A DNA stretch of 64,000 nt, taken from contig NZ_CP066265.1 of assembly GCF_023278085.1 (NCBI RefSeq), forward strand, positions 836,501 to 900,500, in the 5' to 3' direction. The DNA comes from Pseudomonas syringae. GTDB taxonomy: Bacteria; Pseudomonadota; Gammaproteobacteria; Pseudomonadales; Pseudomonadaceae. Within the stretch, counting starts at the first letter, position 1. Each line of letters opens with the position of its first letter. Shown here piece by piece: positions 32,264-44,300 of this stretch. A model generated the notes under the pieces. The model saw only the letters and a program-made list of their open reading frames with translations, searched no databases and was not told the origin of the DNA. A program made the translations under genes and the position numbers.

Positions 32264-32778
32264 GGTCAAAGGTCCTGAGTGCCGTTGGCTTGGGGGTTCT
32301 ACACGTCCCTATGACGCTCTTGCCAATGCTCGCGTTGGCGCAACGCTGTGCCTCGGCGCGCATTAAACTTCGGACGCGGAGCGTCCAGAAACGCGTCCCC
32401 ACTCGGAGCGCGGGTACGATCATCAGCGTTGAAAAGATCAGCCCTGACGCTCGTGCCAATGCTCCGCGTTGGCATGCATTTCGTGACGCTCCGCGTCACA
32501 ATTCTGTGCCGCACCGCGCATTAAACTTCGGACGCAGAGCGCCCAAAAATGCGTTCCCACGCGGAGCGCTCAGCGTTATACACACGTTCTAGAGAGCCCG
32601 GAATAGAGGGCTTTCAGGCTTCGGCCCGAAGGGCGTAGGAGCGAACTTGTTCGCGAATACGTTGGTCCAGGCGCCCTGTTTCTGGGGGCTGTACCGGCCT
32701 CTTCGCGAGCAAGCTCGCTCCCACGAGACTCATGTATAACGATGAGCGCGGAGCGTGGGAACGAGCGTGAGTAGGGGG
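32264..32778. repeat. Gene-free repeat island: tandem palindromic repeats plus a REP pair
   Basis: This 515-nt stretch has no credible gene. Two related copies of a palindrome-rich unit lie at about 32313-32440 and 32446-32590. The core ATTAAACTTCGGACGC recurs at 32362 and 32520, and the second copy carries an extra hairpin (GTGACGC/GCGTCAC). An inverted fragment of the same family is at about 32741-32771 (GCGGAGCGTGGGAACGAGCG). Between them sits a REP pair at 32635-32724. It separates gatB from the RlpA-like gene on the same strand. Confidence 0.8.
32635..32724. repeat. REPIN-like pair of inverted REP elements
   Basis: GTAGGAGCGAACTTGTTCGCGAA at 32635-32657 is a REP palindrome, and its near inverse (TTCGCGAGCAAGCTCGCTCC and so on) is at 32702-32724. 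The two face each other across 44 nt. This is the arrangement of Pseudomonas REPINs mobilised by RAYT transposases. No RAYT gene is in the window. Confidence 0.8.
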
Positions 32779-34224
32779 TCAGCCCTCCAGCTTGGCCTTC
32801 AGCAGTTCGTTGACCTGCTGCGGGTTAGCCTTGCCTTTGGAGGCTTTCATGGCCTGACCGACGAAGAACCCGAACATCTTGCCGCGCTTGGCTTCATCCG
32901 CCGCCCGATACTGTTCGACCTGTTCCGCATTGGCAGCCAGTACATCGTCGAGCATCGATTCGATGGCGCCACTGTCGGTTACCTGCTTCAGGCCGCGCTT
33001 CTCTATGACTTCATCGGCGCTGCCTTCACCATTGGCCATCGCTTCGAAGACCATTTTCGCGATCTTGCCCGAGATGGTGTTGTCGGTGATGCGCTTGAGC
33101 ATGCCCCCCAGTTGTTCGGCGCTGACGGGCGATTGTTCGATCTCGACCCCCTGCTTGTTCAGCAGGCTGCCCAGCTCGACCATGACCCAGTTGGCCGCCA
33201 GCTTGGCGTCGCCGCTGATGCTGACCACTTTTTCGAAATAGTCAGCCTGCTCGCGGCTCGACGCCAGCACGCTGGCGTCGTAGGTCGACAGGCCGAACTG
33301 GCTCTGGAAGCGCTCGCGTTTCTGCGGTGGCAGTTCCGGCAGTGTGGCGCGGGTTTCCTCAAGGAACGAATCCTCGATGATGACCGGCAACAGATCCGGG
33401 TCGGGGAAGTAACGGTAGTCGTTGGCTTCCTCCTTGCTGCGCATGGCGCGGGTTTCGTTGGTGTTCGGATCGTACAGACGCGTCTGCTGGATGACCTTGC
33501 CGCCGTCTTCGATCAGGTCGATCTGGCGCTGGATCTCGCTGTTGATCGCCTTCTCGATGAAGCGGAACGAGTTGACGTTCTTGATCTCGCAGCGGGTGCC
33601 GAACTCGACTTGGCCCTTGGGGCGAATCGACACGTTGCAGTCGCAACGCAGCGAGCCTTCGGCCATGTTGCCGTCGCAGATGCCCAGGTAGCGGACAATC
33701 GCGTGGATGGCCTTGACGTAGGCCACGGCTTCCTTGGCACTGCGCATGTCCGGCTCGGAAACGATCTCCAGCAGCGGCGTGCCAGCGCGGTTCAGGTCGA
33801 TGCCGGTCATGCCCTGGAAGTCTTCGTGCAGGCTCTTGCCTGCGTCTTCTTCCAGGTGCGCACGGGTGATGCCGATGCGCTTGACCGTGCCGTCTTCCAG
33901 CGTGATGTCCAGGTGGCCCTTGCCGACGATCGGCAATTCCATCTGGCTGATCTGATAGCCCTTGGGCAGGTCAGGGTAGAAGTAGTTCTTGCGGGCAAAC
34001 ACGTTGTGCTGGCCGATTTCGGCATCCACCGCCAGGCCGAACTTGACGGCCATGCGCACGGCTTCCTTGTTCAGCACCGGCAACACACCCGGCATGCCCA
34101 GATCAACGAGGCTGGCCTGGGTATTGGGCTCGGAGCCGAACGTGGTGGCGCTACCGGAAAAAATCTTTGATTGGGTCGAAAGCTGGGTATGTATCTCCAG
34201 CCCGATGACGACTTCCCATTGCAT
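32779..34224 (-). CDS. gatB: Aspartyl/glutamyl-tRNA(Asn/Gln) amidotransferase subunit B
   Basis: GatB binds misacylated Glu-tRNA(Gln) or Asp-tRNA(Asn) and activates the acyl group with ATP before amidation. The 481-aa protein starts [20 protein letters not shown] and has the GatB catalytic cradle ([34 protein letters not shown]) and the C-terminal YqeY-like tail. GAGGAGA precedes the ATG. It follows gatA by 10 nt in the gatCAB operon. Repeats follow downstream, with no clear terminator. Confidence 0.97.
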   Translation of the reverse strand: MQWEVVIGLEIHTQLSTQSKIFSGSATTFGSEPNTQASLVDLGMPGVLPVLNKEAVRMAVKFGLAVDAEIGQHNVFARKNYFYPDLPKGYQISQMELPIVGKGHLDITLEDGTVKRIGITRAHLEEDAGKSLHEDFQGMTGIDLNRAGTPLLEIVSEPDMRSAKEAVAYVKAIHAIVRYLGICDGNMAEGSLRCDCNVSIRPKGQVEFGTRCEIKNVNSFRFIEKAINSEIQRQIDLIEDGGKVIQQTRLYDPNTNETRAMRSKEEANDYRYFPDPDLLPVIIEDSFLEETRATLPELPPQKRERFQSQFGLSTYDASVLASSREQADYFEKVVSISGDAKLAANWVMVELGSLLNKQGVEIEQSPVSAEQLGGMLKRITDNTISGKIAKMVFEAMANGEGSADEVIEKRGLKQVTDSGAIESMLDDVLAANAEQVEQYRAADEAKRGKMFGFFVGQAMKASKGKANPQQVNELLKAKLEG

Positions 34225-34234
34225 GTGTTTCTCC

Positions 34235-35686
34235 TCAGAAGCCTTCAGGTGCGCGAGTGTGCCAGTCAGTGACTTGCTGATACTGATGCGCCACATTCAA
34301 GAGACGGCCTTCCTGGAAATACGGGGCGAGCAATTGCACGCCGACCGGCAGACCCTCGACAAAGCCCGCAGGCATGGACAGACCGGGCAGGCCCGCCAGG
34401 TTGGCGGTGATGGTGTAGAAATCTTCCAGGTATTCGGCAATCGGGTCGTTGTTCTTGGCGCCGATTTTCCAGGCCGGGTTGGGCGTGGTCGGGCCGAGAA
34501 TCACGTCGACTTCGGCGAATGCGCTCATGAAATCGTTCTTGATCAGGCGACGGATCTTCTGCGCCTGCAGGTAATAGGCGTCGTAGTAGCCTGCCGACAG
34601 CGCGTAGGCGCCGACCATGATGCGTCGCTGGACTTCCGGGCCAAAGCCTTCGGCGCGCGAGCGCTTGTACAGGTCGGTCAGGTCTTTCGGGTCTTCACAG
34701 CGGTAGCCGAAGCGCACACCGTCGAAGCGCGACAGGTTGGACGATGCCTCTGCCGGCGCGATGACGTAGTAGGCCGGAATGGCATGTTGCAGGTTCGGCA
34801 GGCTGACTTCCTTGACGATGGCGCCGAGTTTTTCCAGCTCCTTGACGCTTTCGTGGACCAATTGCGCGATACGCGGGTCGAGGCCAGCGCTGAAATACTC
34901 CTTGGGTACACCGATACGCAGGCCCTTGAGCGAGGTATTGAGGGTGGCGGAATAGTCCGGAACCGGCTCGTCGATGCTGGTGGAGTCCTGCGCATCGAAA
35001 CCGGCCATGCCTTGCAGCAGCAGGGCGCAGTCTTCGGCAGTGCGCGCCATCGGGCCAGCCTGGTCGAGGCTGGATGCGTAGGCAATCATGCCCCAGCGCG
35101 ATACGCGACCATAGGTCGGCTTGAGGCCGGTCAGGTTGGTCAGGGCCGCGGGCTGGCGAATCGAGCCGCCGGTGTCAGTGCCGGTCGCTGCGGGCAGCAG
35201 GCGGGCAGCCACTGCCGCTGCCGAACCGCCGGACGAACCACCGGGAACGCAGTCGAGGTTCCACGGGTTTTTCACCGCGCCGTAGTGGCTGGATTCGTTG
35301 GCCGAACCCATGGCGAATTCGTCCATGTTGGTCTTGCCCAGCGTGACGGTACCCGCCGAAGCGAGCTTCGACACCACCGTAGCGTCGTACGGGGCCTTGA
35401 AATTGTCGAGCATCTTCGAGCCGCAACTGGTGCGGATGCCCTGTGTGCAGAACAGGTCCTTGTGCGCCAGCGGAGCGCCGAGCAGCGGGCCGTTCTCACC
35501 GGCAGCGCGGCGTGCATCTGCCGCCTGGGCCTGAGTGATGGCCAGGTCTTCGGTGAGGCTGATGAAGCTGTTGAGCTGCGGGTCGAGCTGTGCGATACGC
35601 GACAGCAGGACACGGGTCAGCTCTTCAGAAGAGAATTTTTTTTCGGCGAGTCCGCGAGCGATCTCGGCCAGAGTCATTTGATGCAT
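34235..35686 (-). CDS. gatA: Glutamyl-tRNA(Gln) amidotransferase subunit A
   Basis: GatA is the amidase that supplies ammonia from glutamine to GatB. The 483-aa amidase-signature protein has the Ser-cisSer-Lys triad: Lys in [10 protein letters not shown], and the two Ser in the [14 protein letters not shown] and [11 protein letters not shown] stretches. The start chosen is ATG 35686; an ATG three codons later is also possible. It lies 14 nt after gatC. The long operon spacing and order C-A-B match other pseudomonads. Confidence 0.97.
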   Translation of the reverse strand: MHQMTLAEIARGLAEKKFSSEELTRVLLSRIAQLDPQLNSFISLTEDLAITQAQAADARRAAGENGPLLGAPLAHKDLFCTQGIRTSCGSKMLDNFKAPYDATVVSKLASAGTVTLGKTNMDEFAMGSANESSHYGAVKNPWNLDCVPGGSSGGSAAAVAARLLPAATGTDTGGSIRQPAALTNLTGLKPTYGRVSRWGMIAYASSLDQAGPMARTAEDCALLLQGMAGFDAQDSTSIDEPVPDYSATLNTSLKGLRIGVPKEYFSAGLDPRIAQLVHESVKELEKLGAIVKEVSLPNLQHAIPAYYVIAPAEASSNLSRFDGVRFGYRCEDPKDLTDLYKRSRAEGFGPEVQRRIMVGAYALSAGYYDAYYLQAQKIRRLIKNDFMSAFAEVDVILGPTTPNPAWKIGAKNNDPIAEYLEDFYTITANLAGLPGLSMPAGFVEGLPVGVQLLAPYFQEGRLLNVAHQYQQVTDWHTRAPEGF

Positions 35687-35700
35687 GCAGGCGCTTTCCC

Positions 35701-35988
35701 TTACTCGATGACTTTCGGAACCAGATACAGACCATCCTGGACCGCTGGTGCGATGGCTTGGTAAGTGTCGCGGCGATTTCGCTCGGTTACCGCGTCTTCG
35801 CGCAGGCGCTGGGTCGCTTCCAGCGGGTGAGCCAAGGGTTCGATGCCGGTGGTGTCGACCGCCTGCATCTGATCGATCAGACCGAGAATGCTGTTCAGTG
35901 CTTCGGTAGTACGCGGGATATCGGCGTCATTAAGGCCAAGTCTGGCCAGATGAGCGATCTTTTCCACGTCGGAGCGTTCAAGCGCCAT
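35701..35988 (-). CDS. gatC: Glutamyl-tRNA(Gln) amidotransferase subunit C
   Basis: GatC is the small 95-aa subunit that wraps GatA and GatB. It starts [19 protein letters not shown] and contains [25 protein letters not shown], the usual family core. CTGGAGAT precedes the ATG. It is first in gatCAB and diverges from mreB; the 205-nt spacer must carry promoters for both. Confidence 0.96.
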   Translation of the reverse strand: MALERSDVEKIAHLARLGLNDADIPRTTEALNSILGLIDQMQAVDTTGIEPLAHPLEATQRLREDAVTERNRRDTYQAIAPAVQDGLYLVPKVIE

Positions 35989-36120
35989 GGGGTATCTCCA
36001 GTGGAATGCTGACGGATTTGCTTTGTTGCCAATTGCGGAACACTATCGCGTTATTACTGTCTCAAGCCGCTAACGTCGAGGGTGGTGTTCGGAAAACCGC
36101 CAATTTAGCATATTGGCTCC

Positions 36121-36149
36121 TTGCCCAAAATCCCTGTCGTTGTTAGAGT
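36121..36149 (+). promoter_or_regulatory. Possible sigma-70 promoter for mreB
   Basis: TTGCCC at 36121-36126 and TAGAGT at 36144-36149 are separated by 17 nt, ahead of a T-rich leader. Both boxes match consensus only moderately (4 of 6). Confidence 0.35.
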
Positions 36150-36181
36150 TTGCCGCACTTTTTTTACCACGCGTTCCCTAG

Positions 36182-37231
<1,050 letters not shown>

Positions 37232-37266
37232 ATCGCCGGGGTGCCATTCACGGAGTCTTTTGTATG

Positions 37267-37288
37267 CAGGTAGCGTATGTGCTACCTG
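37267..37288 (+). promoter_or_regulatory. Hairpin between mreB and mreC
   Basis: CAGGTAGC and GCTACCTG pair perfectly over GTATGT. There is no T tract, so it may protect the mreB 3' end or reduce read-through into mreC, which is needed in smaller amounts. This role is inferred. Confidence 0.45.
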
Positions 37289-37414
37289 TATGCGTCAGGC
37301 TGACGCCGAAACAGGCTGCCTATCTCTTTCATTTGTCCAGGCCGGTTCCATAGCGCATGAATAAAAGCCCATTGAAGCTCGATCCCACGATCGCATGCCC
37401 CGTAGGAGCGGCCT

Positions 37415-38539
37415 ATTAAACCGCTTTTCGCAAAAGGCCCGTCGCTGGGCGTACGTCTGCTGGTGCTGGCCGTTCTGTCGGTCGCGTTGATGGTTGTCGA
37501 CGCCCGTTTTACGATCCTCAAGCCTGTGCGCAGTCAGATGTCCATGGTGCTCATGCAGTCCTACTGGATTGTCGACTTGCCACAACGTTTGTATCAAGGC
37601 GTTGCCAGTCAGTTCGGCAGTCGCACAGAGCTGATCGCCGAGAACGAAAAACTCAAGACCGAAGCCCTGCTCCTGCAAGGTCGCCTGCAAAAGCTGGCGG
37701 CATTGACCGAGCAGAACGTGCGTCTGCGCGAGTTGCTGAACTCTTCGGCGCTGGTCAACGAGAAAGTCGAGGTCGCCGAGCTCATCGGCATGGACCCGAA
37801 CCCCTTTACTCACCGCATCATCATCAACAAGGGCGAACGCGACGGCGTGGTGCTCGGCCAGCCGGTGCTCGATGCGCGTGGCCTGATGGGCCAGGTTGTC
37901 GAGCTGATGCCCTACACCTCACGGGTCCTGTTGCTGACTGACACGACCCATAGCATTCCGGTTCAGGTCAATCGTAACGGCCTGCGCGCCATCGCCAGCG
38001 GCACTGGCAATCCGGAGCGTCTGGAACTTCGCCATGTGGCGGATACTGCGGACATCAAGGAAGGCGATCTGCTGGTCAGCTCCGGGCTTGGTCAGCGTTT
38101 TCCGGCCGGTTATCCGGTGGCAACGGTCAAGGAAGTGATTCACGACTCCGGCCAGCCGTTCGCAATCGTTCGTGCAGTACCGACCGCCGCGCTGAATCGC
38201 AGCCGTTATCTGCTGCTGGTGTTTTCCGATGGTCGCTCCCCGGAAGAGCGGGCTGCCGATGCTGCGCAGGCGCAGGAATCGATTGAAAAGGGCATCGAAC
38301 CTACCGTGATGGCGACGCTGCCACCGCCGACACCGGCATTCCCGATGTGGCCGCAAGCGACCATTCCTATGTTCCCGGGTGCCACGGTTACCCACAAACC
38401 TGCGTCCCAGGCGACCGCGCCAGCGTCCGCCACCCCGGCTGCGACGCCGGTCAAACCGGCTCGGCCAGCCTCCCGACCTGCCGCCTCGCAGCCGCCTGCG
38501 TCCACACCTTCCAATGCTCGGGAGCCTATTGATGGTTAG
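37415..38539 (+). CDS. mreC: Rod shape-determining protein MreC (apparent ATT start)
   Basis: MreC links MreB to periplasmic wall enzymes. The 374-aa product has a membrane anchor at about residues 14-32 (GVRLLVLAVLSVALMVVDAR), a coiled coil (about 65-105; ENEKLKTEALLLQGRLQKL), the two beta-barrel domains (about 110-270) and an unusually long Pro/Ala-rich tail (about 290-374). The frame has a TAG at 37403. The first later ATG/GTG/TTG is GTG 37463, which would cut the anchor. ATT at 37415 gives MIKPLFAKGPSLG and has TAGGAG 6 nt upstream. It overlaps mreD by 8 nt. Confidence 0.93.
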   Translation: MKPLFAKGPSLGVRLLVLAVLSVALMVVDARFTILKPVRSQMSMVLMQSYWIVDLPQRLYQGVASQFGSRTELIAENEKLKTEALLLQGRLQKLAALTEQNVRLRELLNSSALVNEKVEVAELIGMDPNPFTHRIIINKGERDGVVLGQPVLDARGLMGQVVELMPYTSRVLLLTDTTHSIPVQVNRNGLRAIASGTGNPERLELRHVADTADIKEGDLLVSSGLGQRFPAGYPVATVKEVIHDSGQPFAIVRAVPTAALNRSRYLLLVFSDGRSPEERAADAAQAQESIEKGIEPTVMATLPPPTPAFPMWPQATIPMFPGATVTHKPASQATAPASATPAATPVKPARPASRPAASQPPASTPSNAREPIDG

Positions 38540-39023
38540 TCACGTCTCCGGGCGCAACGGCTGGGTAGTCTGGCTGACCTTTGCGATCGGCCTGTTGCTG
38601 AGCGTTTCGCCGCTGCCGCAATTCATGGAAATCTTTCGCCCCCTCTGGTTGGCACTGCTGCTGACCTTCTGGGTGCTGGCGTTGCCACACAAGTACGGAA
38701 TGACCACCGCCTGGATACTCGGTCTGATGGAGGATGTGCTGTATGGCACGCTGCTCGGTCAGAACGCGCTGATCCTCAGCCTGATTACCTTTCTGGTCAT
38801 GTCCCTGCAACAGCGTCTGCGCATGTTCCCCATGTGGCAGCAATGTCTGGTGCTGCTGGTGGTGTTCGGTCTGGCGCAGCTTGCACAACTGTGGCTCAGC
38901 GCCCTGACCGGCAACCGTCAGCCGACCCTGGCGCTGGTGTTGCCTGCTCTGGTCAGTGCGTTGCTGTGGCCTTGGGTCAGTTATGGTCTGCGTGGATTGC
39001 GCAAACGTTTGAAAATCAATTAA
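38532..39023 (+). CDS. mreD: Rod shape-determining protein MreD
   Basis: MreD is the 163-aa polytopic partner of MreC, with about five membrane segments. It starts MVSHVSGRNGWVVWLTFAIG, and the GLMEDVLYGTLLGQNAL loop is typical of the family. The ATG lies 8 nt before the mreC stop, so translation is probably coupled. maf follows 66 nt downstream. Confidence 0.95.
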   Translation: MVSHVSGRNGWVVWLTFAIGLLLSVSPLPQFMEIFRPLWLALLLTFWVLALPHKYGMTTAWILGLMEDVLYGTLLGQNALILSLITFLVMSLQQRLRMFPMWQQCLVLLVVFGLAQLAQLWLSALTGNRQPTLALVLPALVSALLWPWVSYGLRGLRKRLKIN

Positions 39024-39089
39024 GCGCAAGGTGAGCGCAGCGCCTTCAAGGGTGTGCGCGTTCACCGTCACCGACACGGAGATGTCCTT

Positions 39090-39692
39090 ATGCCCTCGCT
39101 TTATCTGGCTTCCGGCTCACCGCGCCGTCGCGAACTTCTGACTCAGATCGGCGTGCCCTTCAGCGTACTCAGCGCGCAGATCGACGAAACTCCCTTTGCT
39201 CATGAAACCCCGGCTGTCTACGTCGAGCGTCTTGCGCTGGGCAAGGCTCAGGCGGGCCTGTCGTCGCTGGCGGCTGATCAGCAGGCCTGCGTGATGGGCG
39301 CGGACACCGCCGTGGTGCTTGAGGGGCGGATTCTCGGCAAGCCGGTCGATGAGGCGGACGCGCTGGCCATGCTCACCGCGTTATCCGGGCGCGAACACGA
39401 GGTCATGACGGCCATTGCGTTGATTGACGGGCAGCGCAGCGAAACCTGCGTGGTGACCAGCCGGGTTCGTTTTCGCCCGATTCAGCTTCATGAGGCACAA
39501 GCCTATTGGGCCAGCGGCGAACCTGCCGACAAAGCGGGCGGCTATGCCATTCAAGGCCTGGCGGCGATATTCGTCGAAGGCTTGCAGGGCAGCTATTCTG
39601 GGGTAGTGGGTTTGCCTCTGTGTGAAACCGCAGAATTGCTCGGCCGTTTCGGCATACCCTGCTGGCAAGGCCTGGAAGGTGACAAGTCATGA
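39090..39692 (+). CDS. maf: Maf family nucleotide pyrophosphatase (dTTP/UTP type, YhdE)
   Basis: A 200-aa Maf protein that hydrolyses non-canonical or pyrimidine nucleoside triphosphates to the monophosphate. It has the N-terminal [12 protein letters not shown] motif, [17 protein letters not shown] and [11 protein letters not shown], which supply the substrate-binding residues of the YhdE group. Start ATG 39090 is preferred over an upstream ATG 36 nt earlier because it gives the standard N-terminus. Its stop overlaps rng by 4 nt. Symbol maf/yhdE are both in use. Confidence 0.93.
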   Translation: MPSLYLASGSPRRRELLTQIGVPFSVLSAQIDETPFAHETPAVYVERLALGKAQAGLSSLAADQQACVMGADTAVVLEGRILGKPVDEADALAMLTALSGREHEVMTAIALIDGQRSETCVVTSRVRFRPIQLHEAQAYWASGEPADKAGGYAIQGLAAIFVEGLQGSYSGVVGLPLCETAELLGRFGIPCWQGLEGDKS

Positions 39693-41146
39693 GTGAAGAG
39701 ATCCTGATCAACATCACCCCGATGGAATCGCGGGTGGCCGTGGTAGAAAACGGCGTGCTGCAAGAAGTGCATGTCGAGCGCACTCAGCGTCGCGGCATCG
39801 TCGGCAATATCTACAAGGGCAAGGTCGTGCGCGTGCTGCCCGGCATGCAGGCGGCGTTCATCGACATCGGTCTGGACCGCGCCGCGTTCATTCATGCATC
39901 GGAAATCTCCATGCGTGAAGGGCCTGCTGTCGAGAGCATCGCGTCGCTGGTGCATGACGGGCAAAGTCTCGTGGTCCAGGTCACCAAGGACCCGATTGGC
40001 AGCAAAGGCGCACGCCTGACCACGCAACTGTCGATCCCTTCGCGCTATCTGGTGTACATGCCGCGCACTGCGCACGTGGGCATTTCCTTGAAGATCGAGG
40101 ATGAAGCCGAGCGCGAGCGGCTCAAGAAAGTGGTCAGTGATTGCGTCGCGCTGGAAGGCATCAAGGAGGCCGGAGGCTTTATCCTGCGCACGGCTGCCGA
40201 AGGCGCGGGTGCCGAGGAAATCCTCATGGACATTCGTTACCTGCGCAGGCTCTGGGACCAGATCGGCGACCAGATCAAAACCGTCAGCCCGCCCACCGTC
40301 ATCTACGAAGACCTTGGTCTGGCCCTGCGCACCTTGCGCGATCTGGTCAGCCCGCGAATCGAAAAGATCCGTATCGATTCGCGGGAAACCTTCCAGAAGA
40401 CCACCCAGTTCGTCGCTGAACTGATGCCTGAAATTGCCGACCGGCTCGAGCATTATCCGGGTGAGCGACCGATTTTCGACCTGTACGGCGTCGAAGATGA
40501 AATCCAGAAAGCCCTTGAGCGCAAGGTGCCGCTCAAGTCTGGCGGTTATCTGGTCATCGACCCGGCCGAGGCCATGAGCACCATCGATGTGAACACCGGG
40601 GCGTTTGTGGGGCACCGGAATCTGGAAGAGACCATCTTCAAGACCAACCTTGAGGCGGCGACAGCGATTGCCCGCCAGCTGCGCCTGCGCAATCTCGGCG
40701 GCATCATCATTATTGATTTCATCGACATGGAAGACGGTGAACATCAGCGTCAAGTGCTGCGCACCCTGGAAAAACAGCTGGAGCGCGATCACGCCAAGAC
40801 CAACATCATCGGCATCACCGAACTGGGGCTGGTGCAGATGACGCGTAAACGCACCCGCGAAAGCCTTGAGCAGGTGCTGTGCGAACCGTGTCATTGCTGT
40901 GTAGGGCGCGGCAAGCTGAAAACCCCTGAGACGATCTGTTACGAAATTTTCCGCGAGATTCTGCGCGAGGCCAGGGCTTATCAGGCGGTTGGCTACCGGG
41001 TGCTGGCTAATCAGCGCGTGGTCGATCGGCTCCTCGACGAGGAGTCAGGCAACGTGGCGGAACTCGAAAGCTTTATCGGACGAACCATCCGTTTTCAGGT
41101 AGAAACCATGTACTCGCAGGAACAATACGACGTGGTCCTGCTCTGA
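39689..41146 (+). CDS. rng: Ribonuclease G
   Basis: RNase G is the endonuclease that matures the 5' end of 16S rRNA and cuts some mRNAs. The 485-aa protein has an S1 domain (about 35-125), an RNase E/G core with [10 protein letters not shown] and [10 protein letters not shown], which supply the Mg2+ Asp ligands, and a Zn-link region [11 protein letters not shown] near residue 400. It starts ATG overlapping the maf stop. The operon mreBCD-maf-rng is conserved among gammaproteobacteria. Confidence 0.97.
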   Translation: MSEEILINITPMESRVAVVENGVLQEVHVERTQRRGIVGNIYKGKVVRVLPGMQAAFIDIGLDRAAFIHASEISMREGPAVESIASLVHDGQSLVVQVTKDPIGSKGARLTTQLSIPSRYLVYMPRTAHVGISLKIEDEAERERLKKVVSDCVALEGIKEAGGFILRTAAEGAGAEEILMDIRYLRRLWDQIGDQIKTVSPPTVIYEDLGLALRTLRDLVSPRIEKIRIDSRETFQKTTQFVAELMPEIADRLEHYPGERPIFDLYGVEDEIQKALERKVPLKSGGYLVIDPAEAMSTIDVNTGAFVGHRNLEETIFKTNLEAATAIARQLRLRNLGGIIIIDFIDMEDGEHQRQVLRTLEKQLERDHAKTNIIGITELGLVQMTRKRTRESLEQVLCEPCHCCVGRGKLKTPETICYEIFREILREARAYQAVGYRVLANQRVVDRLLDEESGNVAELESFIGRTIRFQVETMYSQEQYDVVLL

Positions 41147-41328
41147 GGTTGCTGGGCGCAGGGAAATATTGACGACAAGTGCCCCACGGGTTTCTGGCAG
41201 GTATGCCGTTTATTGAGAATGATGCGTGGCGAACGAGCAAAACCTGAATGTGACCGCACCTGCCGACCCGAGCCGAAAACTGTTCGCTGAATCCGGTCTT
41301 TGCATCCTGCAGCAGAGGACATCCTGAG

Positions 41329-44300
41329 ATGGGGCGTCTTCCTCGCATTGTTGCAACCCTGACGCGCTGGGGCCTGAGCCTGTGCGCGCTGATTCTGGTG
41401 GTGGGGGCGCTGTATGTCAGCCTCGGCCGTCAACTGACGCCTCTGGTGGCTGAATACCGTGTCGATGTCGAAAGCCGTGCCAGCACCGCGTTGGGCATGC
41501 CACTGAGCATCGGCAGTCTGGAAGGCAGCTGGAACCGATTCTCTCCGGTATTGCTGGCCCACGACGTCATGGTCGGTGAAGGTTCCAGCGCTTTGCGTCT
41601 GGACCGCGTGCGTGTGGTTCCCGATCTCTGGGCGAGTCTGCTGGCGCGTGAAGTGCGCATCGAGCATCTGGAAGTCGATGGCTTGCAGTTCGTTCTCAAA
41701 CAGGATCAGGACGGTGGCTGGGCGGTTCAAGGCTTGCCGATGCGCAATGACAGCCCGTTCGACCCCGAACAAGTATTCAAGCAGATGCAGAGCGTGTTGC
41801 ACCTGTCGCTGCTCGATAGCCAGGTGACGGTGCAACCGTTTGATGCCGCGCCGCTGACCCTGACCTACGTCAACCTCAGCCTGACCACGGGCAGCTATCA
41901 CCAGCGTCTGGATGCACGCCTGACCCTGCCGGACGGCCAGCCGCTGGCGTTGAACGTGCGCTCCCGGGTTCAAGCCAGCCAGTGGAAGGATGGCGAAGCG
42001 GATGTCTATGCCAGCCTGCCGCAAAGTGACTGGGGTAAATGGTTGCCCAAAAGCCTGACCCGCGAGTGGACGCTGTCGAAGCTGCAAGCCGGTGGCGAAG
42101 TATGGATGAGTTGGGGCAAGGGCACCGTGCAAAGCGCTACCGCACGCCTCAATGCTCCGAAAATCAAAGCTGTCTATGCCGCGCGCAAGCCGACCACGGT
42201 GGAAAACCTGGCGCTCAATGCCTGGTTCGCCCGGACTGCAACCGGCTTCGAGCTGAAACTTGATTCATTGGCGATGGACCTGGCCAGCAAGCGCTGGGAA
42301 AGCCGTTTGCAACTGACGCAAACCGCCGCAACGCCGGACAGCGAAGAACTCTGGCACGTGCAGGCCGACCGCCTTGACCTGACGCCGCTCACGCCGCTGA
42401 TCGATTCCCTTGCGCCATTGCCGGACAAGGCGATGGCGGTGGTCGATGGCCTCAAGGTGACGGGCGGGCTGCGCAACGTATTGCTCGACTATCGTCCGCA
42501 AACGACTGGCGATAAACGTCTCGGCTTTGCCGCCAACCTGGACAAGGTTGGCTTCAACGCTTATCGCGGCGCACCGGCGGCAGGCAATGTCAGTGGTGCG
42601 ATCAGCGGCGACCTGGGGCAGGGCGAGTTGCGACTCGATACCGACGATTTCATGCTGCACCTGGACCCGATTTTCGCCAAGCCGTGGCGCTATCAAAAGG
42701 CCAATGCGCGCCTGACCTGGAAGCTGGACGATCAGGCGTTCACCCTCATCGCGCCGTACATCAAAGTACTCGGCGATGAAGGCAAGATTGCTGCGGACTT
42801 CCTGATCAGGATTCACCTCGGTCACGACCAGGAAGACTACATGGACCTGCGGGTCGGCATGGTCGATGGTGATGGTCGCTACACCAGCAAATACCTGCCC
42901 ACCGCGCTTAGCCCGGAGCTTGATCACTGGCTGCGTACAGCGGTGGTCAGTGGCGCGGTCAAACAGGGCTTTTTCCAGTATCAGGGCTCACTCAACAAGA
43001 ACTCGCCTGACACCGCCCGGGTCATCAGCCTGTTTTTCGATGTCAGCAACGCGACCCTGGCATTTCAGCCGGGCTGGCCTTCGCTCACCGGGGTCGACGG
43101 CAAGGTCTACGTCGAAAACAGCGGCGTACGGGTCAAGGCCAGCAAGGGGCAACTGCTCGACACCAGGGTGAGTAACGTGCTGGTCAATATTCCTCACGTA
43201 CCGTCAGGGCAGGACAGCCACTTGCTGGTCGATGGCAGTTTTGCCGGAAGCCTGGGCGATGGCCTGAAGATTCTTCAGCAAGCGCCAATCGGCACGGGCA
43301 GCACGTTTGCCGGTTGGCAGGGCGAGGGCCCCCTGAACGGCAAGCTCAAGCTGGATATTCCGCTGGCCAAGGGGGTCGAGCCAAAAGTCGTCGTAGATTT
43401 CAGTACTGACAATGCGCGTCTGAAACTGGCGGACCCGGTGCTGGAACTGACCCGGCTCAAGGGTGACTTTCGCTTTGACAGCGCCAGCGGGTTGAGTGGC
43501 AAGGGCATCAAGGCGCAGGCATTCGATAACCCGGTAACTGCGGAAATCTCGGCCGAGGGTACGCCCGGTGCCAACGTGACGCGTATTGTGGCGAATGGTC
43601 TGGTCACGGTGAAAAAGCTGACTGACTGGCTGAGCGTCACGCAGCCGTTGCCGGTGTCCGGTGACCTGCCGTTTCAATTGCAACTGACGCTGGACAGCAA
43701 AGACAGCCCGTTGTTGATCAACTCCACGCTCAAGGGCGTGGCGATCGATCTGCCTGCGCCTTTCGGCAAGACTGCGGAGACAGAGCGCCCCAGCGAATTC
43801 CGCATGACCCTGCAAGGCCCGGAGCGCCGACTGGGTGCTGCCTACGATAATCTGGCCAACTTTGCGTTCGCCGCACCGGGTGGCAAGTTTGCGGACGGGC
43901 GCGGCGAGCTGTACCTGGGCCGTGGCGGTGCCATCGTGCCGGACGCCAAGGGCTTGCGAATCCGCGGTGAGCTGTCCGAGCTGGACGTCGCGCCCTGGCA
44001 GGAGCTTGCAGGACGCTATGCCGGAGGTGATCCGGGCGGCAGCGCCAAGCAACTGCTCAATAGCGTGGACCTGCAGATCGGCAAGCTGACGGCCATGGGC
44101 ACCACGCTGGATAACGTGCGTGTTCAATTGCAGCGCAACGCTGCGGCCTGGGCCCTGTCGCTGGACAGTGCGCTGGCCAAGGGCACCGCGCTGCTTCCGG
44201 ATGCCAAGTCTGCGCCTATCGGCATCAACATGTTGTACGTGCGCCTGCCTGCGCCTGACCCGAATGCTGCGGTGGTCGAGAACGCGCCTGATCCGCTGGC

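Noticed and set aside
32290..32592. Open frames of about 70-100 codons inside the repeat island
   Set aside because: They run through palindromic repeats, have no domain and no ribosome binding site, and differ between the two repeat copies.
32264..32778. CRISPR array
   Set aside because: The repeats are palindromic units of more than 100 nt with no regular short spacers and no cas genes nearby.
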